Assembly: GCF_000963925.1 (NCBI RefSeq)
Contig: NZ_BAMV01000010.1
Coordinates: 102,648 to 166,647 of the forward strand
Source of the DNA: Acetobacter cibinongensis
Lineage (GTDB): Bacteria; Pseudomonadota; Alphaproteobacteria; Acetobacterales; Acetobacteraceae
DNA length: 64,000 nt
Reading direction: 5' to 3'
Shown here piece after piece: positions 1-8,347 of this stretch. The first letter of the stretch is position 1; the number at the start of each line of letters is the position of its first letter. The notes beneath the pieces are model-generated. The model was not told where the DNA came from and did no database searches. It saw only the letters and a list, made by a program, of their open reading frames with translations. Position numbers and translations under genes: made by a program.

Positions 1-1
1 G

Positions 2-697
2 CTTTGGGTAGCAGACTCTGCCATGGTGGCCACATTCCTGCGCCAGACAATGCATATCCCGGCGCAACGTGTCATGACATGGCCACTTTATTGTAGCGAC
101 ACATCCTCCTTTATTACATCGTACTGGGATGACTCACGGCCTTTACGGCTAGGGTCCATGGGCCGACTGAGGGAGCAGAAAAACTACACAGTTCTCATTG
201 ATGCCCTGCATGGGTTCCTGCAGAAAAACCCCCAATATGCCACCCGCCTCACCCTCTCCATTGCAGGAGAAGGCCCCTTGAGGGAAGAGTTGCAAAGCAG
301 AATTAACCAATACGATTTGCAGAATGTGGTGCAGCTTTTAGGGTATAATGAAGACCCGAAAAGCTATCTTCAGTCTCTGGATGTATACTTACAGCCGTCA
401 TTATTTGAAGGTATGTGCCTTGCAGCCCATGAAGCCATGGCGATGGGGCTACCCGTTATTGCAACACCCGCGGGAGAACTGGCGTTTAGTGTCAAAGCTG
501 ATCAAACTGGGTTTGTCCTGCACGGGAACACCGAACAGGCTCTCATAACCACCCTGGAAAGTATTTTTTCCACGCCAAAACTGGTAGCCCAGTATGGCAC
601 CGCTGCCCGAGACTTTGTTTCTCATAAGTTTAGCGAACAGGCTTTTGATCAGGCCGGTGCCGATATACTGCAACACATTAAAAATATGCTGCGCTGA
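2..697 (+). CDS. Glycosyltransferase, GT4 family (5' end outside window)
   Basis: This is the C-terminal part of a retaining glycosyltransferase that would move a sugar from an activated nucleotide donor to a lipid, glycan or protein acceptor in the cytoplasm. The frame is open to the left edge, so the true start lies outside; the first ATG at 23 is probably internal. Visible features are a GT-B C-terminal fold beginning at LGSMGRLREQKNY, the SIAGEGPLREEL strand-helix, and the donor-binding segment PSLFEGMCLAAHEAMAMG with the E-x7-E pair, followed by GLPVIAT. It ends directly against the convergent copA gene (stop 695-697, copA stop 698-700), with no terminator between them. The acceptor cannot be deduced from this fragment. 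Confidence 0.85.
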   Translation, partial: LWVADSAMVATFLRQTMHIPAQRVMTWPLYCSDTSSFITSYWDDSRPLRLGSMGRLREQKNYTVLIDALHGFLQKNPQYATRLTLSIAGEGPLREELQSRINQYDLQNVVQLLGYNEDPKSYLQSLDVYLQPSLFEGMCLAAHEAMAMGLPVIATPAGELAFSVKADQTGFVLHGNTEQALITTLESIFSTPKLVAQYGTAARDFVSHKFSEQAFDQAGADILQHIKNMLR

Positions 698-3076
698 TTA
701 CTTATTTTTGTAAGTTTGCGGCATCCAGCGTTTGAGCAGAAGCGAGTTACTAACAACCGAGACCGAGCTTAACGCCATTGCTGCACCGGCAACAACAGGG
801 TTAAGCAGCCCAAAGGCCGCCAATGGCAACCCAAGAGCATTGTAAACAAACGCAAAAAACAAATTCTGGCGTATCTTGCTTAATGTTGCGCGGGAGAGGG
901 AAATAGCATTCAGAACGCTGCTCAGGTCATTGTTCATCAGCACAATATCCGCTGTCTCCAATGCAATGGCAGAGCCTGCACCAATCGCAAACCCAACATC
1001 TGCTGCGGCCAGAGCCGGGGCATCGTTAATGCCGTCTCCCACCATGCCAACCTTTTGGCCTTTAGCGCGAAGCGCTTCCACAGCACTTGCTTTGCCGGCT
1101 GGCAGAACACCCGCCTTAAAGTCTGTTATACCAACCTGCTCTGCTACTCTGGCGGCGGCACGCGCATTGTCGCCAGTTAGCATTACCACGTTTATACCGC
1201 TTTTTTGCAATGCGCTTACCGCTGGTGCGCTATCCCCCCGCAAGCGGTCAGACAATGCAATATAACCAAGTACTGTGTGAGAGCTGGCCACGGCAATCAC
1301 TGTTTTGCCAGCGTTTTCATGATCCGTAATGGTCTGCTCATCCAGCACAAACCCTGCTGACTGAATAAACTGGGGAGAGCCAAGCCATGCGCTCTCCCCC
1401 GCAATACTCGCCTGCACCCCTTTACCTGGAACCGCCAGAAATTCGCTTAATGCCGCAGCATCCGCCTGCCTGCTCTGTGCACACTTAACAATGGCACGGG
1501 CTAGCGGGTGCTCAGAGTCTTTTTCAAGGCTGTAGGCAACATGCAAGAGCCTGTCTTGACTTATGCCTGATGCAGGAAGCACATCACCAACTGTTGGCAT
1601 GCCTTCTGTCAGGGTGCCGGTTTTATCAACTATGAGAGTTTTTACTGTTTCGGCCTGTTCGAGAGCATCTGCATTTCTGAACAAAATACCCGCATTTGCC
1701 CCTCTGCCAGTGCCCACCATAATAGCGGTGGGCGTTGCCAGCCCCAATGAGCAGGGGCAGGCTATAACCAGAACCGAAACAGCATTAACAAGGCTCCAGA
1801 GCGCCTGCCCGGTCACGGCCCATCCGATACCAAACGTAAGTCCTGCCAAAACCAGAACAACAGGCACAAAAACACCCGCCACTTTATCCGCAAGCCGTTG
1901 TACCTGCGCTTTAGAGCCCTGTGCCTGCTCAACCATTTTGACAATATGCGCCAAAACCGTATCTGCCCCCACGCCAGTGGCCTGCACACGTAAAAGCCCG
2001 TTTGCGTTTAGAGTGCCACCAAAAACCTGCGCCCCTGTTTTTTTGAGCACCGGCAGGCTTTCACCGGTCAGCATGGCCTCGTTCACATCAGACGCACCCT
2101 CCAGAACCACCCCATCGACTGGTACCGTTTCACCCGGCCTGACCACGAAAATATCGTTCTGCCGCACGGTGCCCACCGGTTGGTCTATTACCGCCCCCTG
2201 CCGCTCAATATGGGCCATGCGCGGCTGAAGCGTTAAAAGACTTTGCAAACCACTGGATGTTTTATTTTTTGCATAGGCCTCCATCAGCTTCCCGAGGGAA
2301 ATAAGAGTGATGATGGAGACACTGGCCTCAAAATAGAGAGGCTGAGGAAGACTAAAGATAACAACGCAGGCACTAAATAAATACGTAATGGTAGTGCCAA
2401 GAACCACAAGAACATCCATGTTGGCAGAACCACTGCGGACGGATTTCCAGGCGTTTCTGTAAAAATTGCGGGCGCAATAGAACTGCACGACCGATGCCAG
2501 CAGCATTTGCACCCAGCCCGGAAGGCCATGCATATGGCCAAAAAACATTGAGATCATGTCAAAGAAAAACGGTAGAGAGAGCAGTGCTGTCAGCAAAAAT
2601 TGGTAACAGTCATGCCGCCATGCTTTGGCTTTCTGATCCTGCGCCGTCTGTGCCGTATCGGGCTTGAGCGGAGCAACGCCAAACCCCAGTTTTTCTATGC
2701 TGGACTGTAAGTTGGCTGGGTCTGTCAGGCCTGCAACATAGTCTATATGTGCCTGCTCTGTCGCAAAATTAACAGCGGCCTGCACACCGGGCTGCCTGTT
2801 CAGCACACGCTCAATACGTGCGGCACAGGACGCACAGCTCATACCAGAAACTGAAAGATCAAGGCTGCTTTGCTCAACTGAAAAACCAGCCTGCCTTACC
2901 GCATCCAGAACAGTATTGAATGGTATGGAAGGGTCTTGCAGCGTGACCTGAGCCCGCTCTGTCGCAAAATTAACAACAGCACTGACACCATCCAGCCTGT
3001 TCAACACTTTTTCAACACGCGCAGCGCAGGAGGCACAGGTCATACCGTGAATGGGAAAACTGACAGGCTCGGCCAC
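698..3076 (-). CDS. copA: Copper-translocating P1B-type ATPase
   Basis: This inner-membrane pump uses ATP to export Cu(I) from the cytoplasm. Two N-terminal heavy-metal-associated domains carry MTCASC and MSCASC metal sites, followed by membrane helices, the TGES actuator loop, the ACPCSLGLATPT helix with the CPC metal ligand, the DKTGTLTEG phosphorylation site and the GDGINDAPAL hinge, in the order expected for CopA. Length is about 792 residues, normal for the family. An ATG exists at 3097, but a GAAGGAG ribosome site lies inside that extension, eight bases before a GTG at 3076, so I take GTG as the start. It is divergent from csoR, with a CsoR-type operator between them, which implies copper-induced expression. 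Confidence 0.95.
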   Translation of the reverse strand: MAEPVSFPIHGMTCASCAARVEKVLNRLDGVSAVVNFATERAQVTLQDPSIPFNTVLDAVRQAGFSVEQSSLDLSVSGMSCASCAARIERVLNRQPGVQAAVNFATEQAHIDYVAGLTDPANLQSSIEKLGFGVAPLKPDTAQTAQDQKAKAWRHDCYQFLLTALLSLPFFFDMISMFFGHMHGLPGWVQMLLASVVQFYCARNFYRNAWKSVRSGSANMDVLVVLGTTITYLFSACVVIFSLPQPLYFEASVSIITLISLGKLMEAYAKNKTSSGLQSLLTLQPRMAHIERQGAVIDQPVGTVRQNDIFVVRPGETVPVDGVVLEGASDVNEAMLTGESLPVLKKTGAQVFGGTLNANGLLRVQATGVGADTVLAHIVKMVEQAQGSKAQVQRLADKVAGVFVPVVLVLAGLTFGIGWAVTGQALWSLVNAVSVLVIACPCSLGLATPTAIMVGTGRGANAGILFRNADALEQAETVKTLIVDKTGTLTEGMPTVGDVLPASGISQDRLLHVAYSLEKDSEHPLARAIVKCAQSRQADAAALSEFLAVPGKGVQASIAGESAWLGSPQFIQSAGFVLDEQTITDHENAGKTVIAVASSHTVLGYIALSDRLRGDSAPAVSALQKSGINVVMLTGDNARAAARVAEQVGITDFKAGVLPAGKASAVEALRAKGQKVGMVGDGINDAPALAAADVGFAIGAGSAIALETADIVLMNNDLSSVLNAISLSRATLSKIRQNLFFAFVYNALGLPLAAFGLLNPVVAGAAMALSSVSVVSNSLLLKRWMPQTYKNK

Positions 3077-3114
3077 AGCTATGACTCCTTCATACACACC
3101 ATGCCTCAGATTAT

Positions 3115-3133
3115 TATACCCCCAAGGGGTATA
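3115..3133. promoter_or_regulatory. CsoR-type operator between copA and csoR
   Basis: A perfect inverted repeat with arms TATACCCC and GGGGTATA around CAA lies in the divergent copA/csoR promoter region. The A/T-flanked C-run and G-run resemble known CsoR-family operators. A near copy occurs at 7020-7040 in front of the copper oxidase operon. Binding by the adjacent CsoR is an inference. Confidence 0.75.
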
Positions 3134-3238
3134 TGCAAGCCTAAAATACCTCTCGCATCATGAGTGCCCGCAAACTGTTTATGGCAGGAGCCAAGGCAGC
3201 CTGCTAAACTGGAAAAACCATATAAAAGGGGTGCAACG

Positions 3239-3586
3239 ATGGATCTGGATGTGATGCCGGAAAACGAGACACAGGCGTGCCAGAGTTGCGGCTGTGAGCC
3301 TGACACCAATACTAAGCGTGTCCAGCAACCTCAGAAAAAAGCGCTCATCAACCGCCTGCGCCGCATAGAAGGGCAGTTGGGTGGCGTGCTGAACATGGTG
3401 GAAGAAGACCGCTACTGCGTTGATATTTTAACGCAAATTTCTGCCGTAAAATCAGCGTTGGATGGCGTTGCAATTCACATCCTGTCCACTCACGCGAATG
3501 GCTGCGTGCGGGATGCTGTGAAGCAGGACGGAGGAGAAGCCGCCATTGACGAACTCCTGGCCGTTATCCGTAAAATGATCCGGTAA
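3239..3586 (+). CDS. csoR: Copper-sensing transcriptional repressor, CsoR/RcnR family
   Basis: This is a small all-helical repressor expected to release DNA when it binds Cu(I). In the 115-residue protein the sensor triad is C60, H85 and C89, with exactly the C-x24-H-x3-C spacing of CsoR. The DNA-contacting helix contains NRLRRIEGQLGGV. An extra CxxCxC cluster (C14, C17, C19) in the N-terminal tail is not part of the core fold and may contribute metal binding. I chose the ATG at 3239 because an AGGGG ribosome site sits seven bases upstream; an upstream in-frame ATG at 3164 lacks one and would overlap the promoter. It is divergent from copA and convergent with the copper oxidase operon, and probably controls both through the operators at 3115 and 7020. 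Confidence 0.93.
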   Translation: MDLDVMPENETQACQSCGCEPDTNTKRVQQPQKKALINRLRRIEGQLGGVLNMVEEDRYCVDILTQISAVKSALDGVAIHILSTHANGCVRDAVKQDGGEAAIDELLAVIRKMIR

Positions 3587-3609
3587 CGCTCTCCCCCTCC
3601 TGCATACGC

Positions 3610-3885
3610 TTAGCGGTCGAGGGTGGTTGCTGGGGCCTGTGTTGTGTCCTGCTGCATGGCGGCATCCATCTTGTGGCACACTGCCAACTGGCTTTTGGCT
3701 TTGGCATCCAGTTTTTTGTTCTGTTGTTCTGCCTGCTTCAGGGTTTCACACAGTGCCATTTGCTGGTCCATGCTTAACCCAGCCATTGGGTCTGTTGTGG
3801 TCGCCTGCTGTTGCCCCTGCGCCGCGTAGACAGGAGATGTGGCCAGAAGAAGCGTAAAAGCCAAAACAGAATAACGCATTTTCAT
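3610..3885 (-). CDS. Small exported protein of the copper operon, unknown function
   Basis: This is a 91-residue protein with a clear signal peptide (MKMRYSVLAFTLLLATSPVYAAQG) and a mature part of about 70 residues rich in Gln, Ala and Lys. Two cysteines 21 residues apart (ALCETL and AVCHKM) and an adjacent His-Lys-Met could form a disulfide or a metal site. I do not recognise a named family. The ATG at 3885 is preceded by AGGA at good spacing; longer in-frame starts would destroy the signal peptide. It is the last gene of the minus-strand copper operon, 23 bases downstream of copB, so a periplasmic role in copper handling is an inference from position only. Confidence 0.7.
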   Translation of the reverse strand: MKMRYSVLAFTLLLATSPVYAAQGQQQATTTDPMAGLSMDQQMALCETLKQAEQQNKKLDAKAKSQLAVCHKMDAAMQQDTTQAPATTLDR

Positions 3886-3908
3886 TTCTTTTTTCCTATT
3901 TGCCATAA

Positions 3909-4694
3909 TCAGAACCAGCTTCTCACCCCAAGTGTAAAGCGGACAGACCCCGTATCTTCCCCTTGAGCGTGCGCAATATGACGTGCCTGAGCAAGGTACC
4001 CGGCATATGTCACGGCTACATAGGGGGCAAATTTGCGCCACAACTCGTACCGTAGCCGCAAACCTGTATCAATTTCAGACACACCCGCCCCAACCTGTCG
4101 TCCGGCATCAGACTTGGTATAAAAATTGAGTTCGGCCTGCGGCTGAAGAATAAGCCGGTTGGTCAGCAAAAAATCGTAAGACCCTTCGGCCCGCGCGGCA
4201 AAGCGCCCGCGATCACTGACATACGCTGTAGCCTGCACCTCAAACTGATAGAGCGCCAAGCCCTGTATGCCCAATGCGCCCCACGTCCGTGTTGGGCCAT
4301 CATCTAGGTCAACCCGCGCGCCCGCCTGCACGTCAAAATAGGTGGAAACGGCACGGCTATAAAGTGCTTCATGCTGACCATCCGTTAAGCGGCCGCGTTC
4401 CAGCGTGCCTTCACTTTTAAGCCACAACTTGTTGTAGTCTGTGCCGTACCAGCCTTCACCATCCCACCGCAGGTCTGTGCCTGTGCTGTTATACCGCCCT
4501 TCCAGCGCATTCAGAATGCCATGAAAATACTTACCTTGATCCATAACCGGCTGCATGGAGCCCATAATGACCGCAGGTTTGCCCGTTGGCGCATCCGCTG
4601 CATGATATATGGAAGAAGCTGACTGAGACTGGGCTTGCGCTGGCACCGCCAGCACGCACCCTGAAACACCAAGTGCTGCAAAAAACGCCTTCAT
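3909..4694 (-). CDS. copB: Copper resistance outer-membrane protein CopB
   Basis: This is an outer-membrane beta-barrel of the CopB/PcoB family, which works with the periplasmic multicopper oxidase in copper tolerance. The start is the ATG at 4694, which overlaps the stop of the oxidase gene as ATGA and begins a signal peptide (MKAFFAALGVSGCVLAVPAQAQ). An upstream in-frame start at 4748 would lie inside the oxidase gene. The mature part contains alternating strands typical of the family, including GYLAQARHIAHAQGED near the C-terminus and a terminal aromatic Phe (RSWF), the usual barrel-assembly signature. The Met/His-rich N-terminal region seen in some CopB proteins is short here. Translational coupling to the oxidase is likely. 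Confidence 0.9.
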   Translation of the reverse strand: MKAFFAALGVSGCVLAVPAQAQSQSASSIYHAADAPTGKPAVIMGSMQPVMDQGKYFHGILNALEGRYNSTGTDLRWDGEGWYGTDYNKLWLKSEGTLERGRLTDGQHEALYSRAVSTYFDVQAGARVDLDDGPTRTWGALGIQGLALYQFEVQATAYVSDRGRFAARAEGSYDFLLTNRLILQPQAELNFYTKSDAGRQVGAGVSEIDTGLRLRYELWRKFAPYVAVTYAGYLAQARHIAHAQGEDTGSVRFTLGVRSWF

Positions 4695-6499
4695 TCCACA
4701 ACCACCGTACGAAACATGCCCAGATCCATGTGGAGCATGAGATGACAATGATAGGCCCAGTTTCCCGGCACATCTGCCGTAACCAGATAGCTCAGGCGGG
4801 ATCCCGGCTGCGAAATGATAGTGTGCTTGTAGGGGCGATAATCACCCTGCCCGTTTTCAAGCTCGCTCCATAATCCGTGCAGATGAATGGGGTGCTCCAT
4901 CATTGTATCGTTAATAAGGGTAAAGCGGACCCGTTCTCCCTTTTTAAGGCGTATCGGTCCGGACTCTGAATATTTACGCCCGTTAAAACCCCAGATATAG
5001 CGCTCCATATTGCCGGTAAGATGCATAATAATCTCACGTGACGGCGGGCGGGGGTCGGCTCCCTTTCTGGTGGCGCGAAGGTGCTTGTAAGTCAGTACAC
5101 GTCGGCCATTATTTTCCAGACCATCGCCAGGGCTGCCCAACCGATCAATTGGCATGACGGCGATATTCTGATTTTCAACATTCAGGGGTGGTGGCCCAGG
5201 GTCATCAACCTCTAACGCGGGCTTGCCCATGCTGCCATGCATATGCGCCATACTGTGCCCGGCCATACCGGCCATTCCCGCCATATCATGCCCTGAACCT
5301 GCCATCATGGCATGGTCGTGAGGCATGGCCATGTGGTCCATAGATTCACCCGGCTTCATATCGCCCATCCCCATATCCACCATAGTTCGCACGGGTCGGG
5401 GGTCCATGGGCGGGACAGGCGCGGACAGCCCTGCCCGCGAGGTCAATGTACCCCGCGCAAACCCGGTTCTGTCCTCACTTTGTGCAAAAATGGTGTAGGC
5501 TTTGTCCTCTTTGGGCTGCACGATCACATCATATGTTTCGGCCACGCCTATCCGAAATTCATCAATCGGCACAGGCTCCACATCATTACCATCCGCCTGC
5601 ACCACCAGCATTTCAAGGCCGGGAATACGCACGTCAAACAACGTCATGGACGACGCATTGATAAACCGCAGACGTACTTTTTCACCGGGGGTAAACAAGC
5701 CGCTCCAGTTCATGCCCGGAGAATTACCGTTAAGAAGGTAGGTATAAATAATCCCTGTGACATCTGAAATATCGGTCGCGGCCATCCGCATACGGGACCA
5801 GGCCAGCCGATCTTTCAGGGCTTTAAGCGCACTCCCCGCCTGTCTGGCCTCTTTAGGGAAAGAGGCAGCCGTCCTCTGTTTGAATACATAGTAATCTGAT
5901 TGCATTTTCAGGTTACTGATCATGTCCATGGGGGACACATCTGTCCATTCAGACAGCAGAATAACATAGTCCCGCGCGCAGGCATTGGGATCCGGCCTGA
6001 TTGGGTCAACCACAATGGCGCCGTAAAACCCTTGGGCTTCCTGCATACCTGAATGGCTGTGGTACCAGTAAGTCCCGCTTTGATGCAGCCGGAAACGATA
6101 CGTAAACTGCCCCCCCGGTGGAATACCCGAGAAGCTTAACCCCGGCACACCGTCCATATCAGACGGGAGCCGAATGCCGTGCCAGTGGATGGAGGTGGCT
6201 TCATCCTTCAACTTATTGGCAACCGTTATTTCTACCAGATCACCTTGCCGCCACCGCAAAATGGGGCCAGGCACAGAGCCCTCCACGCACGGGGCATGCA
6301 GAACTTTGGAGTCAATTTCGGTACGTTTGCGGCCAACAGTCAGGTTCCACACAGCGGAAGAAGACTGAGGCACAACACCTGAAGCCGGTGCAGCCGCATA
6401 CCCCGGACGCGTATGGGACGCCCAGGCGCCCAAAGCACCTGCACACGCCACAAAATGCCGACGTGTGAGGCCGCCTCGGACAGGAGACGAACTGGTCAT
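4691..6499 (-). CDS. Tat-exported multicopper oxidase of the CopA/PcoA copper-resistance family
   Basis: This periplasmic three-domain multicopper oxidase probably oxidises or binds Cu(I). Of about 602 residues, the N-terminus has a twin-arginine signal (TRRHFVACAG, Arg13-Arg14). The four copper-ligand segments are in order: SIHWHGIRLP, TYWYHSHSG, MEHPIHLHGLW and WAYHCHLMLHMDLGM, so both trinuclear and type 1 sites look intact. Residues 373-424 form a Met/His-rich insert with 15 Met and 7 His in 52 residues, as in CopA/PcoA. The start is the ATG at 6499, with GGA seven bases upstream; the frame is open further back only through a TTG. It is followed by copB with an ATGA overlap and preceded by a His-rich gene. 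The name CopA is also used for the unrelated ATPase at 698-3076. Confidence 0.93.
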   Translation of the reverse strand: MTSSSPVRGGLTRRHFVACAGALGAWASHTRPGYAAAPASGVVPQSSSAVWNLTVGRKRTEIDSKVLHAPCVEGSVPGPILRWRQGDLVEITVANKLKDEATSIHWHGIRLPSDMDGVPGLSFSGIPPGGQFTYRFRLHQSGTYWYHSHSGMQEAQGFYGAIVVDPIRPDPNACARDYVILLSEWTDVSPMDMISNLKMQSDYYVFKQRTAASFPKEARQAGSALKALKDRLAWSRMRMAATDISDVTGIIYTYLLNGNSPGMNWSGLFTPGEKVRLRFINASSMTLFDVRIPGLEMLVVQADGNDVEPVPIDEFRIGVAETYDVIVQPKEDKAYTIFAQSEDRTGFARGTLTSRAGLSAPVPPMDPRPVRTMVDMGMGDMKPGESMDHMAMPHDHAMMAGSGHDMAGMAGMAGHSMAHMHGSMGKPALEVDDPGPPPLNVENQNIAVMPIDRLGSPGDGLENNGRRVLTYKHLRATRKGADPRPPSREIIMHLTGNMERYIWGFNGRKYSESGPIRLKKGERVRFTLINDTMMEHPIHLHGLWSELENGQGDYRPYKHTIISQPGSRLSYLVTADVPGNWAYHCHLMLHMDLGMFRTVVVE

Positions 6500-6570
6500 G
6501 TAAAAATCCAAACGTGCTGAGCGTTACGGGGTGCGCCTTATAGGGGCATCACCCTCACAAAATTATGCGC

Positions 6571-6972
6571 TTAGACAGTTTGGAGTCTGGGCGGCCTGAG
6601 CAACGGCGAGCGGGCTGCCCCCCGAAGGCCAACAGCCGACACGGAAAAAAACAGGCGTGCCCCGCTGCCTAACGAAGGCACATGCTGCTGCGCCATCGGC
6701 TGGACTGCGCTGTCTGACAACAGTTGATGACTATGGCAGCAGGCATCACCTTGTGGCCCAGTGTCCCTCTGTGAGGAGTGCTGGTGTGCTGGATGACCCT
6801 TTACACCATGAAATGCTCCGCAAACCACATGGTGCGCCGCCTCATGAACGTGAGAAAGACCAGATACAGGGCCGTGCTGGGCGTGTGCTGGTACGATGGC
6901 CATAAACAGCCCAACCTGCATAAACATGCAGGCTATCAGACCTATCCATTTTCTGGCCGAACGCTTTGGCAT
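6571..6972 (-). CDS. His-rich exported protein, first gene of the copper operon
   Basis: This protein of about 133 residues has an N-terminal signal or anchor (KWIGLIACMFMQVGLFMAIV, then PAHAQ). The mature region is dense in potential metal ligands: about twelve His and three Cys between residues 32 and 95, including HVHEAAHHVVC, HPAHQH and CCHSHQ. It ends in a Pro/Arg-rich tail. Its layout is reminiscent of DUF2946-type proteins found near copper genes, but I am not certain of that assignment. Starts at 6972 (ATG) or 6975 (GTG) are nearly equivalent. It lies immediately downstream of the second CsoR-type operator and 71 bases before the oxidase gene, so it is probably the promoter-proximal copper-responsive gene. 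A periplasmic copper-binding or chaperone role is inferred from composition and position. Confidence 0.72.
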   Translation of the reverse strand: MPKRSARKWIGLIACMFMQVGLFMAIVPAHAQHGPVSGLSHVHEAAHHVVCGAFHGVKGHPAHQHSSQRDTGPQGDACCHSHQLLSDSAVQPMAQQHVPSLGSGARLFFSVSAVGLRGAARSPLLRPPRLQTV

Positions 6973-7019
6973 CACATCCTACAGTTCCGAATGAGCAACT
7001 CCTCGGTCACATCCCCAAA

Positions 7020-7040
7020 TATACCCCCAGGGGGGATATA
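7020..7040. promoter_or_regulatory. Second CsoR-type operator, upstream of the copper oxidase operon
   Basis: TATACCCCC, a single A, then a G-run and ATATA form an imperfect inverted repeat closely matching the site at 3115-3133. It lies about 50 bases upstream of the His-rich gene. The shared sequence suggests one regulator controls both transcription units. Confidence 0.7.
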
Positions 7041-7100
7041 CCGCCAAGTCTTTTTTTCTTGAGCCCCCGGCCTGCCACCCCTGAATAGTCATCTTTTTTT

Positions 7101-7125
7101 TGCAAATGAGAGTCGTTATTATTTG
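7101..7125. promoter_or_regulatory. Fur-box-like sequence upstream of lldD
   Basis: The segment contains AATGAGAGTCGTTATT flanked by GCAA and ATTTG. It matches most positions of the AATGATAATCATTAT core of Fur boxes and has the flanks often seen in alphaproteobacteria. It lies 65 to 90 bases before the lldD start. Iron control of lldD or of the divergent copper operon is a hypothesis from sequence alone. Confidence 0.4.
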
Positions 7126-7190
7126 TGGTGGCATTGTTGTTATAACGTGCCATAAAGTGGGAGAACACAGCCTTACGTCAGGAGACCGCC

Positions 7191-8342
7191 ATGATTATTT
7201 CTGCCCCAACCGATTACCGGAAAGCCGCACGCCGAAAGCTACCGCCCTTTCTGTTTCACTATATTGATGGCGGGGCGTACGCGGAACGGACCATGCAGCG
7301 CAATGTGTCTGATCTGGCTGATCTAGCGTTGCGGCAGCTCATTTTGCGCAATGTCTCCAACCTTCGCACGGATACAGAACTGTTTGGCCGCAAGTTCGCT
7401 TTTCCTGCCGCACTGGCGCCCGTTGGTTTAACCGGGATGTATGCGCGGCGTGGTGAAGTTCAGGCCGCACGCGCCGCCGCAAAAACCGGCATACCCTTTA
7501 CACTCTCCACGGTATCAGTCTGCCCTATTGAGGAAGTGCAGAAACGATCTTCCGCCCCCATCTGGTTTCAGCTTTATGTGCTCAAAGACCGTGGGTTCAT
7601 GAAAAACGTTCTGGAGCGTGCTAAAGCAGCGGGCATTACAACGCTGGTCTTTACTGTGGATATGCCCACACCGGGTGCCAGATACCGGGATGCTCATTCT
7701 GGCATGTCTGGCCCTTATGCGTCCCTCCGGCGCTATGCGCAGGCTGTAACACACCCTCAATGGGCATGGGATGTCGGCCTGCTGGGCCGCCCGCATGACC
7801 TTGGCAATATTTCCGTCTATCGGGGCAGCCCCACCAAGCTGGAAGATTACATCGGCTGGTTGGCTGGCAATTTTGATCCATCCATTGGCTGGAAAGACCT
7901 TGAATGGATCAGAGAGTTCTGGAACGGCCCCATGATCATAAAAGGTATTCTGGACCCACAGGACGCTCAGGATGCCGTGACCTTTGGTGCGGATGGGATT
8001 GTTGTCTCCAACCACGGTGGCCGACAACTGGATGGTGTACTGTCTAGTTGTCGCGCACTCCCCCCCATCACCAAAGCGGTTAGAGGCAAGCTGAAGATTC
8101 TGGCAGACTCCGGTATTCGGTCTGGTCTGGATATTGCCCGCATGATTGCTTTAGGTGCTGATGCCGTGCTGCTGGGCCGGGCGTTTGTCTATGCTTTGGC
8201 CGCTGACGGCCAAAAGGGTGTGGAGAATGTTTTATCCCTGATGGAGAAAGAACTTCGGGTTGCCATGACGCTGATGGGAGCAAGCACTATTGCCGATATC
8301 ACGCCCGATAGCGTTGCCAGACTTGACGCAACAGAAGTCTAA
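7191..8342 (+). CDS. lldD: L-lactate dehydrogenase, FMN-dependent respiratory type
   Basis: This membrane-associated flavoprotein oxidises L-lactate to pyruvate and passes electrons to the quinone pool. The 383-residue protein is colinear with E. coli LldD from the start ([20 protein letters not shown]) and keeps long conserved blocks such as [32 protein letters not shown] and the active-site His segment [11 protein letters not shown], followed by the phosphate-binding ADSGIRSG region. AGGAG lies seven bases before the ATG. It stands alone, without lldP or lldR. Together with dld at 12.8 kb it gives the cell respiratory oxidation of both lactate isomers, a trait expected of Acetobacter. The upstream gap carries a Fur-like box. 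Confidence 0.97.
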   Translation: MIISAPTDYRKAARRKLPPFLFHYIDGGAYAERTMQRNVSDLADLALRQLILRNVSNLRTDTELFGRKFAFPAALAPVGLTGMYARRGEVQAARAAAKTGIPFTLSTVSVCPIEEVQKRSSAPIWFQLYVLKDRGFMKNVLERAKAAGITTLVFTVDMPTPGARYRDAHSGMSGPYASLRRYAQAVTHPQWAWDVGLLGRPHDLGNISVYRGSPTKLEDYIGWLAGNFDPSIGWKDLEWIREFWNGPMIIKGILDPQDAQDAVTFGADGIVVSNHGGRQLDGVLSSCRALPPITKAVRGKLKILADSGIRSGLDIARMIALGADAVLLGRAFVYALAADGQKGVENVLSLMEKELRVAMTLMGASTIADITPDSVARLDATEV

Positions 8343-8347
8343 ACGCC

